Positions 8,596 through 14,305 of a DNA stretch of 14,348 bases are shown here, piece after piece. Under the pieces are notes generated by a model. That model was not told the DNA's origin, made no database searches, and was given only the letters and a program-made list of their open reading frames with translations. Source of the DNA: an uncultured Muribaculaceae bacterium (GTDB lineage Bacteria; Bacteroidota; Bacteroidia; Bacteroidales; Muribaculaceae); the NCBI GenBank assembly GCA_902494515.1, contig CABUTS010000069.1, positions 1 to 14,348 of the forward strand. Direction: 5' to 3'. The translations under genes were made by a program, and so were the position numbers. Position 1 is the stretch's first letter. Each line of letters opens with the position of its first letter.

Positions 8596-9431
8596 CGGAG
8601 GCAGGTCCAGTTGTCCCCCTTGACTGTATGCCCCTCTTCGGTGAGCCCGAGCGGTGCAGCGGTCTGCATGACCACCGGGATGTCAGCTTCATAGAAGCCG
8701 CTCAGCAGCATCAGTCCGCCCGGTTTGAGGGCTTTGACGTAGGTGTGGAGGTCGCCGGTGATGATGTTGCGGTTGATATTGGCGATGAAGATGTCTGCAT
8801 TTTCGTCGGCCGGGAGCTTGGAGGCGTCGCCGAGGATGACGTTGATTTCGGCGTGACCGTTGAGCCTGACGTTTTCAACGGCGTTGACCTGCGCGAAGGG
8901 GTCGATTTCGATGGCGGTGACCGGTCGGGCGCCGCGCATGGCTGCCAGGATGGCGAGGATTCCGGTGCCGGTGCCCATGTCGATGACGTTTTTCTCCTTG
9001 AGGTCGGCCTGAAGGAGTTGTTCGATAATCAGCGATGTGGTGGCGTGGTGTCCGGTGCCGAAGGCCATCTTCGGGTCGATTACAATGTCGTAGGGGCAAG
9101 TGGGGATGTCGGTGTGGAATGAGCTGTGTATCACACATTTGTCGCCGACAATGATTGGCTTGAAATAGTTTTTCTCCCATTCGCTGTTCCAGTCGCGCCC
9201 CTCGATGACGGTGGTTTTGCTGGAGGTGATGGCGGAGCTGAAGGGATACTGGCCGAAGACTTCGGCCAGAGCGGTGGCTGAATGGTTTTCCACCGGGATG
9301 TATGCGGTGAGTCCGGTTGTGTCAGGCACGAAACTTTCGTAGCCGGCGTCGGCCAGCAGGGCGGCAAGGAGGTCGGTGGCGGTTTCGTCGCAGGGGTCGA
9401 GGTCGACCCGGAGCTCAATGTAGTCGTTCAT
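8580..9431 (-). CDS. prmA: Ribosomal protein L11 methyltransferase PrmA
   Basis: PrmA is a SAM-dependent methyltransferase that methylates lysines and the N-terminus of ribosomal protein L11. With this start the protein is 283 residues. The N-terminal half is the L11-recognition domain. The family block PKMAFGTGHHATT follows (about residues 120-132), then SAM motif I VIDMGTGTGILAI (about 149-161), the acidic AIEIDP block (about 173-178), the ANINRN loop near 217-222, and GLMLLSGF near 239-246. The ATG at 9431 gives MNDYIELRVDLDPC, the usual length of the family N-terminus. An ATG nine codons upstream (9458) would add MDFNLQPQL and cannot be excluded, since both lie downstream of the predicted transcription start near 9508. 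The gene lies after the small membrane-protein cassette but has its own promoter. The stop codon sits in a small tandem duplication. No convincing terminator is seen in the 212 bases before the tRNA, only a short GCCG/CGGC hairpin followed by T-rich sequence. Confidence 0.95.
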   Translation of the reverse strand: MNDYIELRVDLDPCDETATDLLAALLADAGYESFVPDTTGLTAYIPVENHSATALAEVFGQYPFSSAITSSKTTVIEGRDWNSEWEKNYFKPIIVGDKCVIHSSFHTDIPTCPYDIVIDPKMAFGTGHHATTSLIIEQLLQADLKEKNVIDMGTGTGILAILAAMRGARPVTAIEIDPFAQVNAVENVRLNGHAEINVILGDASKLPADENADIFIANINRNIITGDLHTYVKALKPGGLMLLSGFYEADIPVVMQTAAPLGLTEEGHTVKGDNWTCLRLRKA

Positions 9432-9514
9432 AAGTTGCGGTTGAAGGTTGAAATCCATCGAAAGGTCGGGAGTCAGTGACGGTCGCTTCCGAAGGGTTGT
9501 ATCCTATTATTCCG

Positions 9515-9547
9515 CAAAGTTACTGATTTTTTCTGAAACTTTTGAAA
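9515..9547 (-). promoter_or_regulatory. Promoter of prmA
   Basis: On the minus strand TAACTTTG (9515-9522) is a perfect -7 box. A TTTC (9544-9547) stands 21 bases upstream in place of TTTG. The TAA of the box is also the stop codon of the upstream 96-residue gene. The expected transcription start is near 9508, giving a leader of about 77 bases to the preferred prmA start. Confidence 0.7.
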
Positions 9548-9810
9548 AAGGTGACGGCCTTTTTTGTAAGTCGGAAGGCTGTTATGCCCAAAGTTATGTA
9601 GCTCATGATGTTCTCAATGCGTGAAAGTCCCGACTGCATGGCGGTTTCGGCCGGGGTCGCGCCGGGAATCACGGCTGTCATCAGCCGCTCTTTCTCAATC
9701 TGGATTTTCATTGAGTTGACAATCTTGCGCAGGCGGATTTCTTCGAGGGTCATCCCTTGGGCGGAGGTGGGATGCTCGGTGCGGGGGGTAGGTGATTCGC
9801 TCTTTTTCAT
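9520..9810 (-). CDS. Small basic protein coupled to a Holin-X-like gene, function unknown
   Basis: A 96-residue protein without an assigned function. Residues 1-19 are polar and Pro/Ser-rich. Residues 21-47 form a charged amphipathic helix (EEIRLRKIVNSMKIQIEKERL). A short segment around 50-60 is Ala/Pro-rich. The C-terminal part (about 68-90, IMSYITLGITAFRLTKKAV) is hydrophobic with basic flanks and could lie on or in the membrane. The start ATG lies one base after the TAA of the upstream membrane protein gene (TAACATG), so translation is probably coupled and the two products likely act together. The shape (charged helix, hydrophobic patch, basic end, about 100 residues) resembles enterobacterial YqjK, the last gene of yqjDEK. 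That is an analogy from layout, not a demonstrated homology. The stop codon overlaps the prmA promoter. Confidence 0.8.
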   Translation of the reverse strand: MKKSESPTPRTEHPTSAQGMTLEEIRLRKIVNSMKIQIEKERLMTAVIPGATPAETAMQSGLSRIENIMSYITLGITAFRLTKKAVTFFKSFRKNQ

Positions 9811-9811
9811 G

Positions 9812-10183
9812 TTACTTGTTTTGGCCGATGTCCATGATGAGTTTGCTTATGAATCGTGCAATCGGGTTGATAATCAGTGGCTTGCGCAGAATTATCAGCA
9901 GAATTGCCAGAACGAAGTAAAATCCGCCGACAACGGCTGCGGCAGCAATCGGCGACATTGCCTCCTGAAGCAGCTGCATGAGCGCGATTGACAGGAACCC
10001 AAGCCCGAACATCAGCAGTATGAATCCGATGACAAACATCAGGGCTGCCGACAGAAACAGCGTAAGTTTCTCCATGGCAGTGAGTTTGGCGTTTTCGATA
10101 TACAGGCCGATGAGTCGTTTGAGCGATGTTTTTGCGGCGGCGAATTTGCTGCTGAAGCTTTCGGATGATGAATTGTCGAGCAT
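9812..10183 (-). CDS. Holin-X-like (DUF1469 type) two-helix membrane protein
   Basis: With the ATG at 10183 this is a 123-residue inner-membrane protein. Residues 1-40 are a soluble amphipathic arm (KLTAMEK near 33-39). Two strong transmembrane segments follow, about 41-63 (LFLSAALMFVIGFILLMFG) and about 78-99 (ending VLAILLIILRK). A basic C-terminal amphipathic stretch closes it. This arm plus helical hairpin plan is that of the 'phage holin' / Actinobacterial Holin-X family (DUF1469), which includes E. coli YqjE. Despite the name these are chromosomal envelope proteins and not lysis holins. The open frame extends upstream to 10330 but would overlap the ytxH gene and read through two hairpins, and that extension does not look like protein. 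It is placed 115 bases after the upstream ytxH stop and is coupled to the next gene by a one-base gap. Confidence 0.82.
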   Translation of the reverse strand: MLDNSSSESFSSKFAAAKTSLKRLIGLYIENAKLTAMEKLTLFLSAALMFVIGFILLMFGLGFLSIALMQLLQEAMSPIAAAAVVGGFYFVLAILLIILRKPLIINPIARFISKLIMDIGQNK

Positions 10184-10192
10184 AGTTGCTTG

Positions 10193-10215
10193 GGCATTAC
10201 CGGCTCCGGAATGCC
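10193..10215 (-). promoter_or_regulatory. Hairpin just upstream of the Holin-X-like start codon
   Basis: GGCATT (10193-10198) and AATGCC (10210-10215) pair perfectly, with an inner CCGG/CCGG core separated by one bulged base. The structure ends 9 bases before the ATG at 10183, in the position where it could limit ribosome access. No protein or ligand is implied by the sequence. Confidence 0.45.
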
Positions 10216-10246
10216 GGACTTTGAGTTGAAACGTCGCGATAATCCG

Positions 10247-10281
10247 GAAAGCCTCCGGTGGGGTATTCGCCGGAGGCTTTC
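10247..10281 (-). terminator. Strong hairpin after the ytxH pair, possible partial terminator
   Basis: Perfect 12-base arms GAAAGCCTCCGG (10247-10258) and CCGGAGGCTTTC (10270-10281) enclose an 11-base loop. The structure starts 17 bases after the stop of the second ytxH gene. On the transcribed strand only a weak T content follows, so it is more likely a partial terminator or an mRNA 3'-end stabiliser that sets different levels for the ytxH genes and the Holin-X-like gene. Confidence 0.55.
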
Positions 10282-10298
10282 GGTTGATATTCTGTGTG

Positions 10299-10511
10299 TT
10301 AGCTCTTTGCTTCCTGAATCTCTTCGGCAATCTCGTCTACGAGCTGCTCGAATTCTTTCTTACGGCTGCACTTGCAGACGCCGTATTTCATCAGGAGGGA
10401 TTTGATCTGGGCGCGGAGGTCTTCGCCTTTCTCGGGGGCGAAAAGCAGCGCTGCAGCTGCACCGGCGATTGCACCGCCGAGGAATGCTGCTACGAGTGTT
10501 GTGGCTTTCAT
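10299..10511 (-). CDS. YtxH-type small membrane protein (second of tandem pair)
   Basis: A 70-residue protein with the YtxH layout. A single glycine-zipper transmembrane helix (about residues 5-24, GGAIAGAAAALLFAP) is followed at once by PEKGEDLR (26-33) and then a charged, coiled-coil-like tail (about 49-69, EFEQLVDEIAEEIQEA). YtxH proteins are small membrane-anchored proteins of uncertain function linked to general or envelope stress. This copy is unusual in carrying C46 and C48 (CKC), absent from its neighbour, which could bind metal or form disulfides. The TM-to-motif spacing is identical to the neighbour's, and both share an identical 15-base stretch coding the LLFAP region (10434-10448 and 10687-10701), so they look like an old tandem duplication. 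The ATG follows an A-rich leader. Confidence 0.88.
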   Translation of the reverse strand: MKATTLVAAFLGGAIAGAAAALLFAPEKGEDLRAQIKSLLMKYGVCKCSRKKEFEQLVDEIAEEIQEAKS

Positions 10512-10557
10512 TGTGTTTGCTTTTTAGTGTTGAATTTCAGTTGGCAGGGGAGGTTTA

Positions 10558-10764
10558 TTAGCCCTTGACGGCGGCTACTTCTTCCTGGATCTCGTCAACG
10601 AGGGCGTCGAGTTTGCTCTTTTTCAGGTGGATGCCTTTCGAGTCGAGGTATTCTACGATGTCTTCGCGGAGGTCTTTACCCTTCTTGGGGGCGAAAAGCA
10701 GGCCGAGAGCAGCGCCGGCAACTGCGCCGCCGACAACAGCTAAGATGATGTCTAAATTCTTCAT
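10558..10764 (-). CDS. YtxH-type small membrane protein (first of tandem pair)
   Basis: With the ATG at 10764 this is a 68-residue protein: a transmembrane glycine-zipper helix (about residues 5-23, AVVGGAVAGAALGLLFAP), the motif PKKGKDLR (26-33), then a charged helical tail (DIVEYLDSK, LDALVDEIQEEV). The open frame continues to 10800, but the extra 12 residues are not conserved-looking and the internal ATG gives the same N-terminus length as the neighbouring paralog. It is the first gene of the minus-strand cassette and lies 46 bases ahead of the second ytxH gene. No TAnnTTTG box is found upstream on this strand up to the uvrA promoter region, so transcription may use an alternative sigma factor. 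Confidence 0.87.
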   Translation of the reverse strand: MKNLDIILAVVGGAVAGAALGLLFAPKKGKDLREDIVEYLDSKGIHLKKSKLDALVDEIQEEVAAVKG

Positions 10765-10962
10765 GATGATATAATTGAATTTTTGGGTTTGAAGTGTCAT
10801 TGAATTCTGGCGAAGTGTCCCGATTCGTATTTCCGGAATGTCTGTCGGTCTATCCCGAATCAGGTCTTAACCTTTATGTAATATAACGGATTTTCGGGCG
10901 GAATGTTTGATTTGTTTCTCTGTTTTATTGGTCGTAATGTCGGTTAAGCTATCCCTTTCGGA

Positions 10963-11023
10963 ATATTGAAATTCCTTAAATTGAGTGAAACACAATATAT
11001 CGGTCCCGGCGGCATTTCAATAT
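10963..11023. repeat. Inverted repeat flanking and overlapping the uvrA -33 region
   Basis: ATATTGAAAT (10963-10972) and ATTTCAATAT (11014-11023) are perfect inverted copies, 41 bases apart. The right arm contains the TTTC that serves as the uvrA -33 element. Two identical sites about five helical turns apart on the DNA could hold a repressor or activator that loops the promoter. The left arm also lies within a smaller GGAAT/ATTCC inverted repeat (10960-10975). Confidence 0.5.
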
Positions 11024-11046
11024 CCCGCGAAAATTTCGTAACTTTG
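11015..11046 (+). promoter_or_regulatory. Promoter of uvrA
   Basis: TAACTTTG (11039-11046) is a perfect Bacteroidetes -7 box. A TTTC (11015-11018) lies 20 bases upstream in the -33 position. Transcription is expected near 11053, leaving a leader of about 70 bases to the ATG at 11122. Confidence 0.75.
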
Positions 11047-11071
11047 CAGGTTCAAATCCACGCTTTGGCCC

Positions 11072-11104
11072 GGCCGGATTTTCGCCTTCCGATTTTCGCC
11101 GGCC
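11072..11104 (+). other. uvrA leader hairpin with a direct repeat
   Basis: GGCCGG (11072-11077) and CCGGCC (11099-11104) can pair across a 21-base loop. The loop and arms carry two copies of GATTTTCGCC (11077-11086 and 11091-11100), 14 bases apart. It ends 17 bases before the uvrA start, in the 5' untranslated region. It may fold in the mRNA or simply be a short duplication. Confidence 0.4.
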
Positions 11105-11121
11105 ACACATTATTATATATA

Positions 11122-13968
11122 ATGAAGAAATCAGATACAAAACCTGCCGTCCGCATCGAAGATTCCGGCTCCGAGGATATCGTTGTGCGCGGCGCCAAGG
11201 TCAACAATCTCAAGAATATCGACGTCACCATCCCCCGCGGGAAATTCGTGGTGATTACCGGTCTTTCGGGTTCCGGCAAGTCGTCGCTGGCTTTCGACAC
11301 TCTCTACGCCGAGGGGCAGCGCCGGTATGTAGAGTCCCTTTCGGCCTACGCCCGTCAGTTCCTCGGCAAGATGCCCAAGCCTGAATGTGATTTTATCCGC
11401 GGTCTTCCCCCGGCCATTGCAATCGAGCAGAAGGTAAACACGCGCAATCCGCGAAGCACTGTCGGCACTTCTACCGAAATTTACGACTATCTCCGTCTGC
11501 TTTTCGGCCGCGTCGGTCACACGTATTCTCCGGTTTCCGGCTGCGAGGTCCGCAAACATTCCGTCAAGGATGTCGTGGACACCGCCCTGTCGTACCCCGA
11601 AGGTACCCGCATGGCGGTGGTTGCCCCGCTGCTCCTCCCCGAGGGGCGCACGCTGCCGCAGCACCTCGAAATCCTCTCGAAGGGTGGATATTCCCGTCTG
11701 TATCGCGACGGCAAGTTTTTCAATTTCGATGAACTTCTCGCCTCGAAGAAAGCTCCCAAGGTTTCCGACGGCTATGAACTGCTCATCGACCGTATGTCGG
11801 TCAGCAATGACCCCGACGAGCTGGCCCGTCTGGCTGACTCGGCCGAGACTGCTTTCTTCGAGGGGCGCGATGCCCTGACCCTGGTGGTCTGGGGGGCCGA
11901 CGGGTTGCACCGTCATGAATTTTCCAAGGCTTTCGAGGCCGACGGAATCAAGTTCCTGGAGCCTTCCGACATGCTTTTCAACTTCAACAACCCTTACGGG
12001 GCGTGTCCGCGCTGCGAGGGGTTCGGGAAATGCGTAGGAATCGACGAGCGGCTGGTGATTCCCAACCCGGCGCTGTCGGTCTACGCCGGGGCTGTAGAGT
12101 GCTGGCGTGGCGAGAAGATGGGCCTTTGGAAGAAGGAGTTCATCCATGCTGCCGGCCAGACGGGGTTCCCCATTCACAAGCCTTACGCCGACCTTTCACA
12201 GGATGAGAAGGACAAGCTCTGGCATGGCGTCGGAGCCTCATCCGGTATCGACGGTTTCTTCAGGATGGTCTCGGAGAATCAGTACAAGATTCAGTATCGC
12301 GTGATGCTGTCGCGTTACCGCGGCAAGACGGTTTGTCCGGATTGTCAGGGACGCCGTCTGCGCCCCGAGGCTTACTATGTGAAGGTGGGGGGCAAGACTA
12401 TCTCCGACCTGGTTTCGATGCCTGTTTCCGACCTGCGCGAATGGTTCCGCAACCTGCAGCTTTCGGAGGCTGACGCCAGGATTGCCAGGCGTCTGCTGGC
12501 CGAAATCAACAGCCGTCTCGGTTTTCTGGTGGATGTGGGATTGGAGTATCTTACGCTGGATCGTCTGTCGTCGACCCTCTCCGGCGGTGAAAGTCAGCGA
12601 ATCAACCTCGCAACTTCGCTCGGCTCGTCGCTGATAGGGTCCCTTTACATTCTCGATGAACCCAGCATCGGTCTCCATAGCCGCGACACCGAGAAGCTGA
12701 TTTCCGTGCTCCGTGCCCTTCAGGAGCTCGGCAACACTGTTGTGGTCGTTGAACACGACGAGGATATCATGAAGGCCGCTGACTGGATTATCGACGTCGG
12801 TCCCAGGGCGGGACGTCTCGGCGGCGAAATCGTGTATGAGGGAACGGTTGCTGATCTCCCGAAAGCCAAGGACAGCTACACCGCCAAGTATCTCACCGGC
12901 GAAATGCAGATTCCTGTTCCCAAGACCCGCCGAAAGTCTTCCAGTTTTATCGAGGTCAAGGGTGCCCGCGAGCATAATCTCAAAGATATTGATGTGAAAT
13001 TCCCGCTGGGTGTGCTGACCGTGGTGACCGGCGTCAGCGGTTCCGGCAAGTCCACTCTCGTGCGCGACATATTATATAAGGCGCTGATGCGTGCCAAGGG
13101 GTTCCCCTCCGACGCCCCCGGCGCTTTCAAGCAGCTGACCGGCGACATCGGGTGTATTAGCGACGTTGAGTTCGTTGACCAGAATCCCATCGGCAAGTCG
13201 ACCCGCTCCAACCCCGCGACTTATCTGAAGGCTTACGACGAAATCCGTCAGCTTTTCGCCAGTCAGCAGGGCGCAAAGCAGATGGGCTTTACTCCGGCGT
13301 ATTTCTCGTTCAACACCGAAGGGGGACGCTGTGAGGAGTGCAAGGGCGAAGGCACCATCACCATTGAGATGCAGTTCATGGCCGACATCACCATCCCCTG
13401 CGAAACTTGCGGCGGCAAGCGTTTCAAGCGCGATGTTCTTGAAATCGAGTACCGCGGCAAAAACATTTACGATGTCCTTGACATGACGGTCAACGAAGCC
13501 ATCGAATTTTTCTCCGGGGATTCTTCGGCTCAGGCCAAGCGCATTGTCCGCCGGCTCCAGCCGCTTAGTGACGTCGGTCTCGGCTACATTAAGCTTGGGC
13601 AGTCCTCTTCGACTCTTTCAGGCGGCGAAAACCAGCGTGTCAAGCTCGCCTACTTCCTGGCGATGGAAAGCGCGCCGCCTACTTTGTTTATCTTCGATGA
13701 GCCCACCACCGGTCTTCACTTCCACGACATCAATCTTCTGCTCGACTCCTTCAACCGCCTTATCGCCAAAGGACACACCGTCCTGATTATCGAGCACAAC
13801 CTTGATGTCGCCAAAACCGCCGACTACATCATCGACCTCGGCCCCGAAGGGGGCGCAGCCGGCGGCTTCGTTGTAGCCTCCGGCACCCCCGAGGAGTTCG
13901 CCTCCCTCGCCACCACACCCGCCTGCCCCTCCCACACCGCCCTCCACCTCCTCCCCAAGCTCCCCTAA
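11122..13968 (+). CDS. uvrA: UvrABC system protein A (excision repair ATPase)
   Basis: UvrA dimers recognise bulky DNA lesions and load UvrB in nucleotide excision repair. The protein has 948 residues (E. coli 940) and the two-ABC plan is complete. The first ABC half has Walker A GLSGSGKSS (47-55, K53), signature LSGGESQR (486-493) and Walker B ending D512-E513. The second has Walker A GVSGSGKST (637-645, K643), signature LSGGENQR (832-839) and Walker B ending D859-E860. The DNA-binding zinc module of the second half is intact (C737, C740, C760, C763). The first zinc module keeps only its second pair (C295, C298); the expected first CxxC near residues 272-275 is absent. A further CPDC pair lies at C405/C408. 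The ATG at 11122 (MKKSDTKPAV) gives the usual N-terminus and lies about 70 bases after the expected transcription start. The gene end is C-rich and G-poor and runs into a long pyrimidine tract. Many Bacteroidota carry more than one uvrA; this one looks like the main class by its intact insertion and C-terminal zinc module. Confidence 0.97.
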   Translation: MKKSDTKPAVRIEDSGSEDIVVRGAKVNNLKNIDVTIPRGKFVVITGLSGSGKSSLAFDTLYAEGQRRYVESLSAYARQFLGKMPKPECDFIRGLPPAIAIEQKVNTRNPRSTVGTSTEIYDYLRLLFGRVGHTYSPVSGCEVRKHSVKDVVDTALSYPEGTRMAVVAPLLLPEGRTLPQHLEILSKGGYSRLYRDGKFFNFDELLASKKAPKVSDGYELLIDRMSVSNDPDELARLADSAETAFFEGRDALTLVVWGADGLHRHEFSKAFEADGIKFLEPSDMLFNFNNPYGACPRCEGFGKCVGIDERLVIPNPALSVYAGAVECWRGEKMGLWKKEFIHAAGQTGFPIHKPYADLSQDEKDKLWHGVGASSGIDGFFRMVSENQYKIQYRVMLSRYRGKTVCPDCQGRRLRPEAYYVKVGGKTISDLVSMPVSDLREWFRNLQLSEADARIARRLLAEINSRLGFLVDVGLEYLTLDRLSSTLSGGESQRINLATSLGSSLIGSLYILDEPSIGLHSRDTEKLISVLRALQELGNTVVVVEHDEDIMKAADWIIDVGPRAGRLGGEIVYEGTVADLPKAKDSYTAKYLTGEMQIPVPKTRRKSSSFIEVKGAREHNLKDIDVKFPLGVLTVVTGVSGSGKSTLVRDILYKALMRAKGFPSDAPGAFKQLTGDIGCISDVEFVDQNPIGKSTRSNPATYLKAYDEIRQLFASQQGAKQMGFTPAYFSFNTEGGRCEECKGEGTITIEMQFMADITIPCETCGGKRFKRDVLEIEYRGKNIYDVLDMTVNEAIEFFSGDSSAQAKRIVRRLQPLSDVGLGYIKLGQSSSTLSGGENQRVKLAYFLAMESAPPTLFIFDEPTTGLHFHDINLLLDSFNRLIAKGHTVLIIEHNLDVAKTADYIIDLGPEGGAAGGFVVASGTPEEFASLATTPACPSHTALHLLPKLP

Positions 13969-14047
13969 TCCCTCTCCCTTCCTCTCCTCTCTTTCCCTCT
14001 CTCCCTCTCCTTTTTTCTCCCTTTTTTCTCCCTTTTTCTCCCTCTTT
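13969..14047 (+). repeat. 79-base uninterrupted pyrimidine tract after uvrA
   Basis: Every base from the one after the uvrA stop to 14047 is C or T. The right half is an imperfect tandem array of 10-12 base units of the form CTCCC plus a T-run (14005-14016, 14017-14027, 14028-14037, 14038-14047). The transcript is C-rich and G-free, ideal for Rho binding, so a role in ending uvrA transcription is plausible. Long purine/pyrimidine tracts can also form triplex DNA and vary in length. Confidence 0.8.
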
Positions 14048-14073
14048 GCGCCCTTCCGTAATGGCTGGTTACC

Positions 14074-14097
14074 GCGGGCAAATCGGCGATTTGCCGC
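14074..14097. other. Hairpin downstream of the pyrimidine tract
   Basis: GGCAAATC (14077-14084) and GATTTGCC (14088-14095) pair perfectly around a 3-base loop, and the stem extends by two more pairs past one bulged G. There is no T-run on either side. It may protect the 3' end of the uvrA transcript after Rho termination, or be unrelated. The rest of 14098-14222 holds no gene that I can see; it contains a short palindrome (AAAAACATGTTTTT at 14185-14198) in an AT-rich stretch upstream of the next promoter. Confidence 0.4.
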
Positions 14098-14222
14098 AAG
14101 GGTGGGGGCGGTGGCTGAGATGTGGCTGTTTTGGCTATCGGGGCTAATTGATTTGATATCAGGAGGTTAAAGTAAATAGCAAATAAAAACATGTTTTTTA
14201 GCATAAAATTTTTGCCAAAATG

Positions 14223-14254
14223 TTTGGTGGTTTCAGAAAAAGGGTGTAACTTTG
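14223..14254 (+). promoter_or_regulatory. Consensus promoter for a gene beyond the window
   Basis: TTTG (14223-14226), a 20-base spacer and TAACTTTG (14247-14254) match the Bacteroidetes primary-sigma pattern perfectly, with an AT-rich stretch upstream. Transcription would start near 14261 and run off the right edge. No start codon with a believable reading frame is seen before the edge, so the leader is at least about 88 bases. The target gene is unknown. Confidence 0.8.
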
Positions 14255-14280
14255 CACTCGCTTTCGGGACGGAGGTCCTG

Positions 14281-14305
14281 CTGAAATCCGGAGTTCCGGT
14301 TTCAG
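14281..14305 (+). promoter_or_regulatory. Leader hairpin followed by T-rich sequence
   Basis: CTGAAA plus CCGG (14281-14291, one bulged T) pairs with CCGG plus TTTCAG (14296-14305) around the 4-base loop AGTT. It is followed by TTTAGTTG. The structure begins only about 20 bases after the expected transcription start. Position and T-rich flank suggest an attenuator or a 5' stabilising stem of the downstream gene; the evidence does not tell which. Confidence 0.5.

Larger units (their letters stand above)
10765..11121. other. Divergent intergenic region between ytxH and uvrA
   Basis: This 357-base gap separates the leftward ytxH cassette from rightward uvrA. The right part holds the uvrA promoter, an inverted repeat around it and the uvrA leader. 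The left part (10765-10960) is AT-rich but I see no coding capacity and no consensus promoter box directed to ytxH. An open frame that continues uvrA upstream to a TTG at 10966 crosses the promoter and is not coding. Confidence 0.7.

Noticed and set aside
9812..10183. Phage lysis holin or prophage remnant
   Set aside because: The Holin-X name is historical. No endolysin, phage structural gene, integrase or attachment site is present nearby, and the neighbours are housekeeping genes.
10184..10330. N-terminal extension of the Holin-X-like gene to 10330
   Set aside because: It would overlap the ytxH gene end and translate both hairpins. The extension is basic and Pro-rich without similarity to the family N-terminus.
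10966..11121. N-terminal extension of UvrA to a TTG at 10966
   Set aside because: It would start upstream of the perfect promoter at 11015-11046. The ATG at 11122 gives the standard UvrA N-terminus.
11131..12177. 348-codon minus-strand open frame opposite uvrA
   Set aside because: Antisense to the first ABC half of UvrA, whose Walker and signature motifs are intact. No independent evidence of coding.
14185..14198. AAAAACATGTTTTT palindrome as a terminator or operator
   Set aside because: The self-complementarity is AT-only with almost no loop, so it is a poor RNA hairpin. In such AT-rich sequence it can easily be chance.
13965..14204. 79-codon minus-strand open frame with a hydrophobic start and a Lys/Arg/Glu tail
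   Set aside because: The tail is the translated complement of the pyrimidine tract and the frame runs into the uvrA stop. Low-complexity artefact without a promoter.
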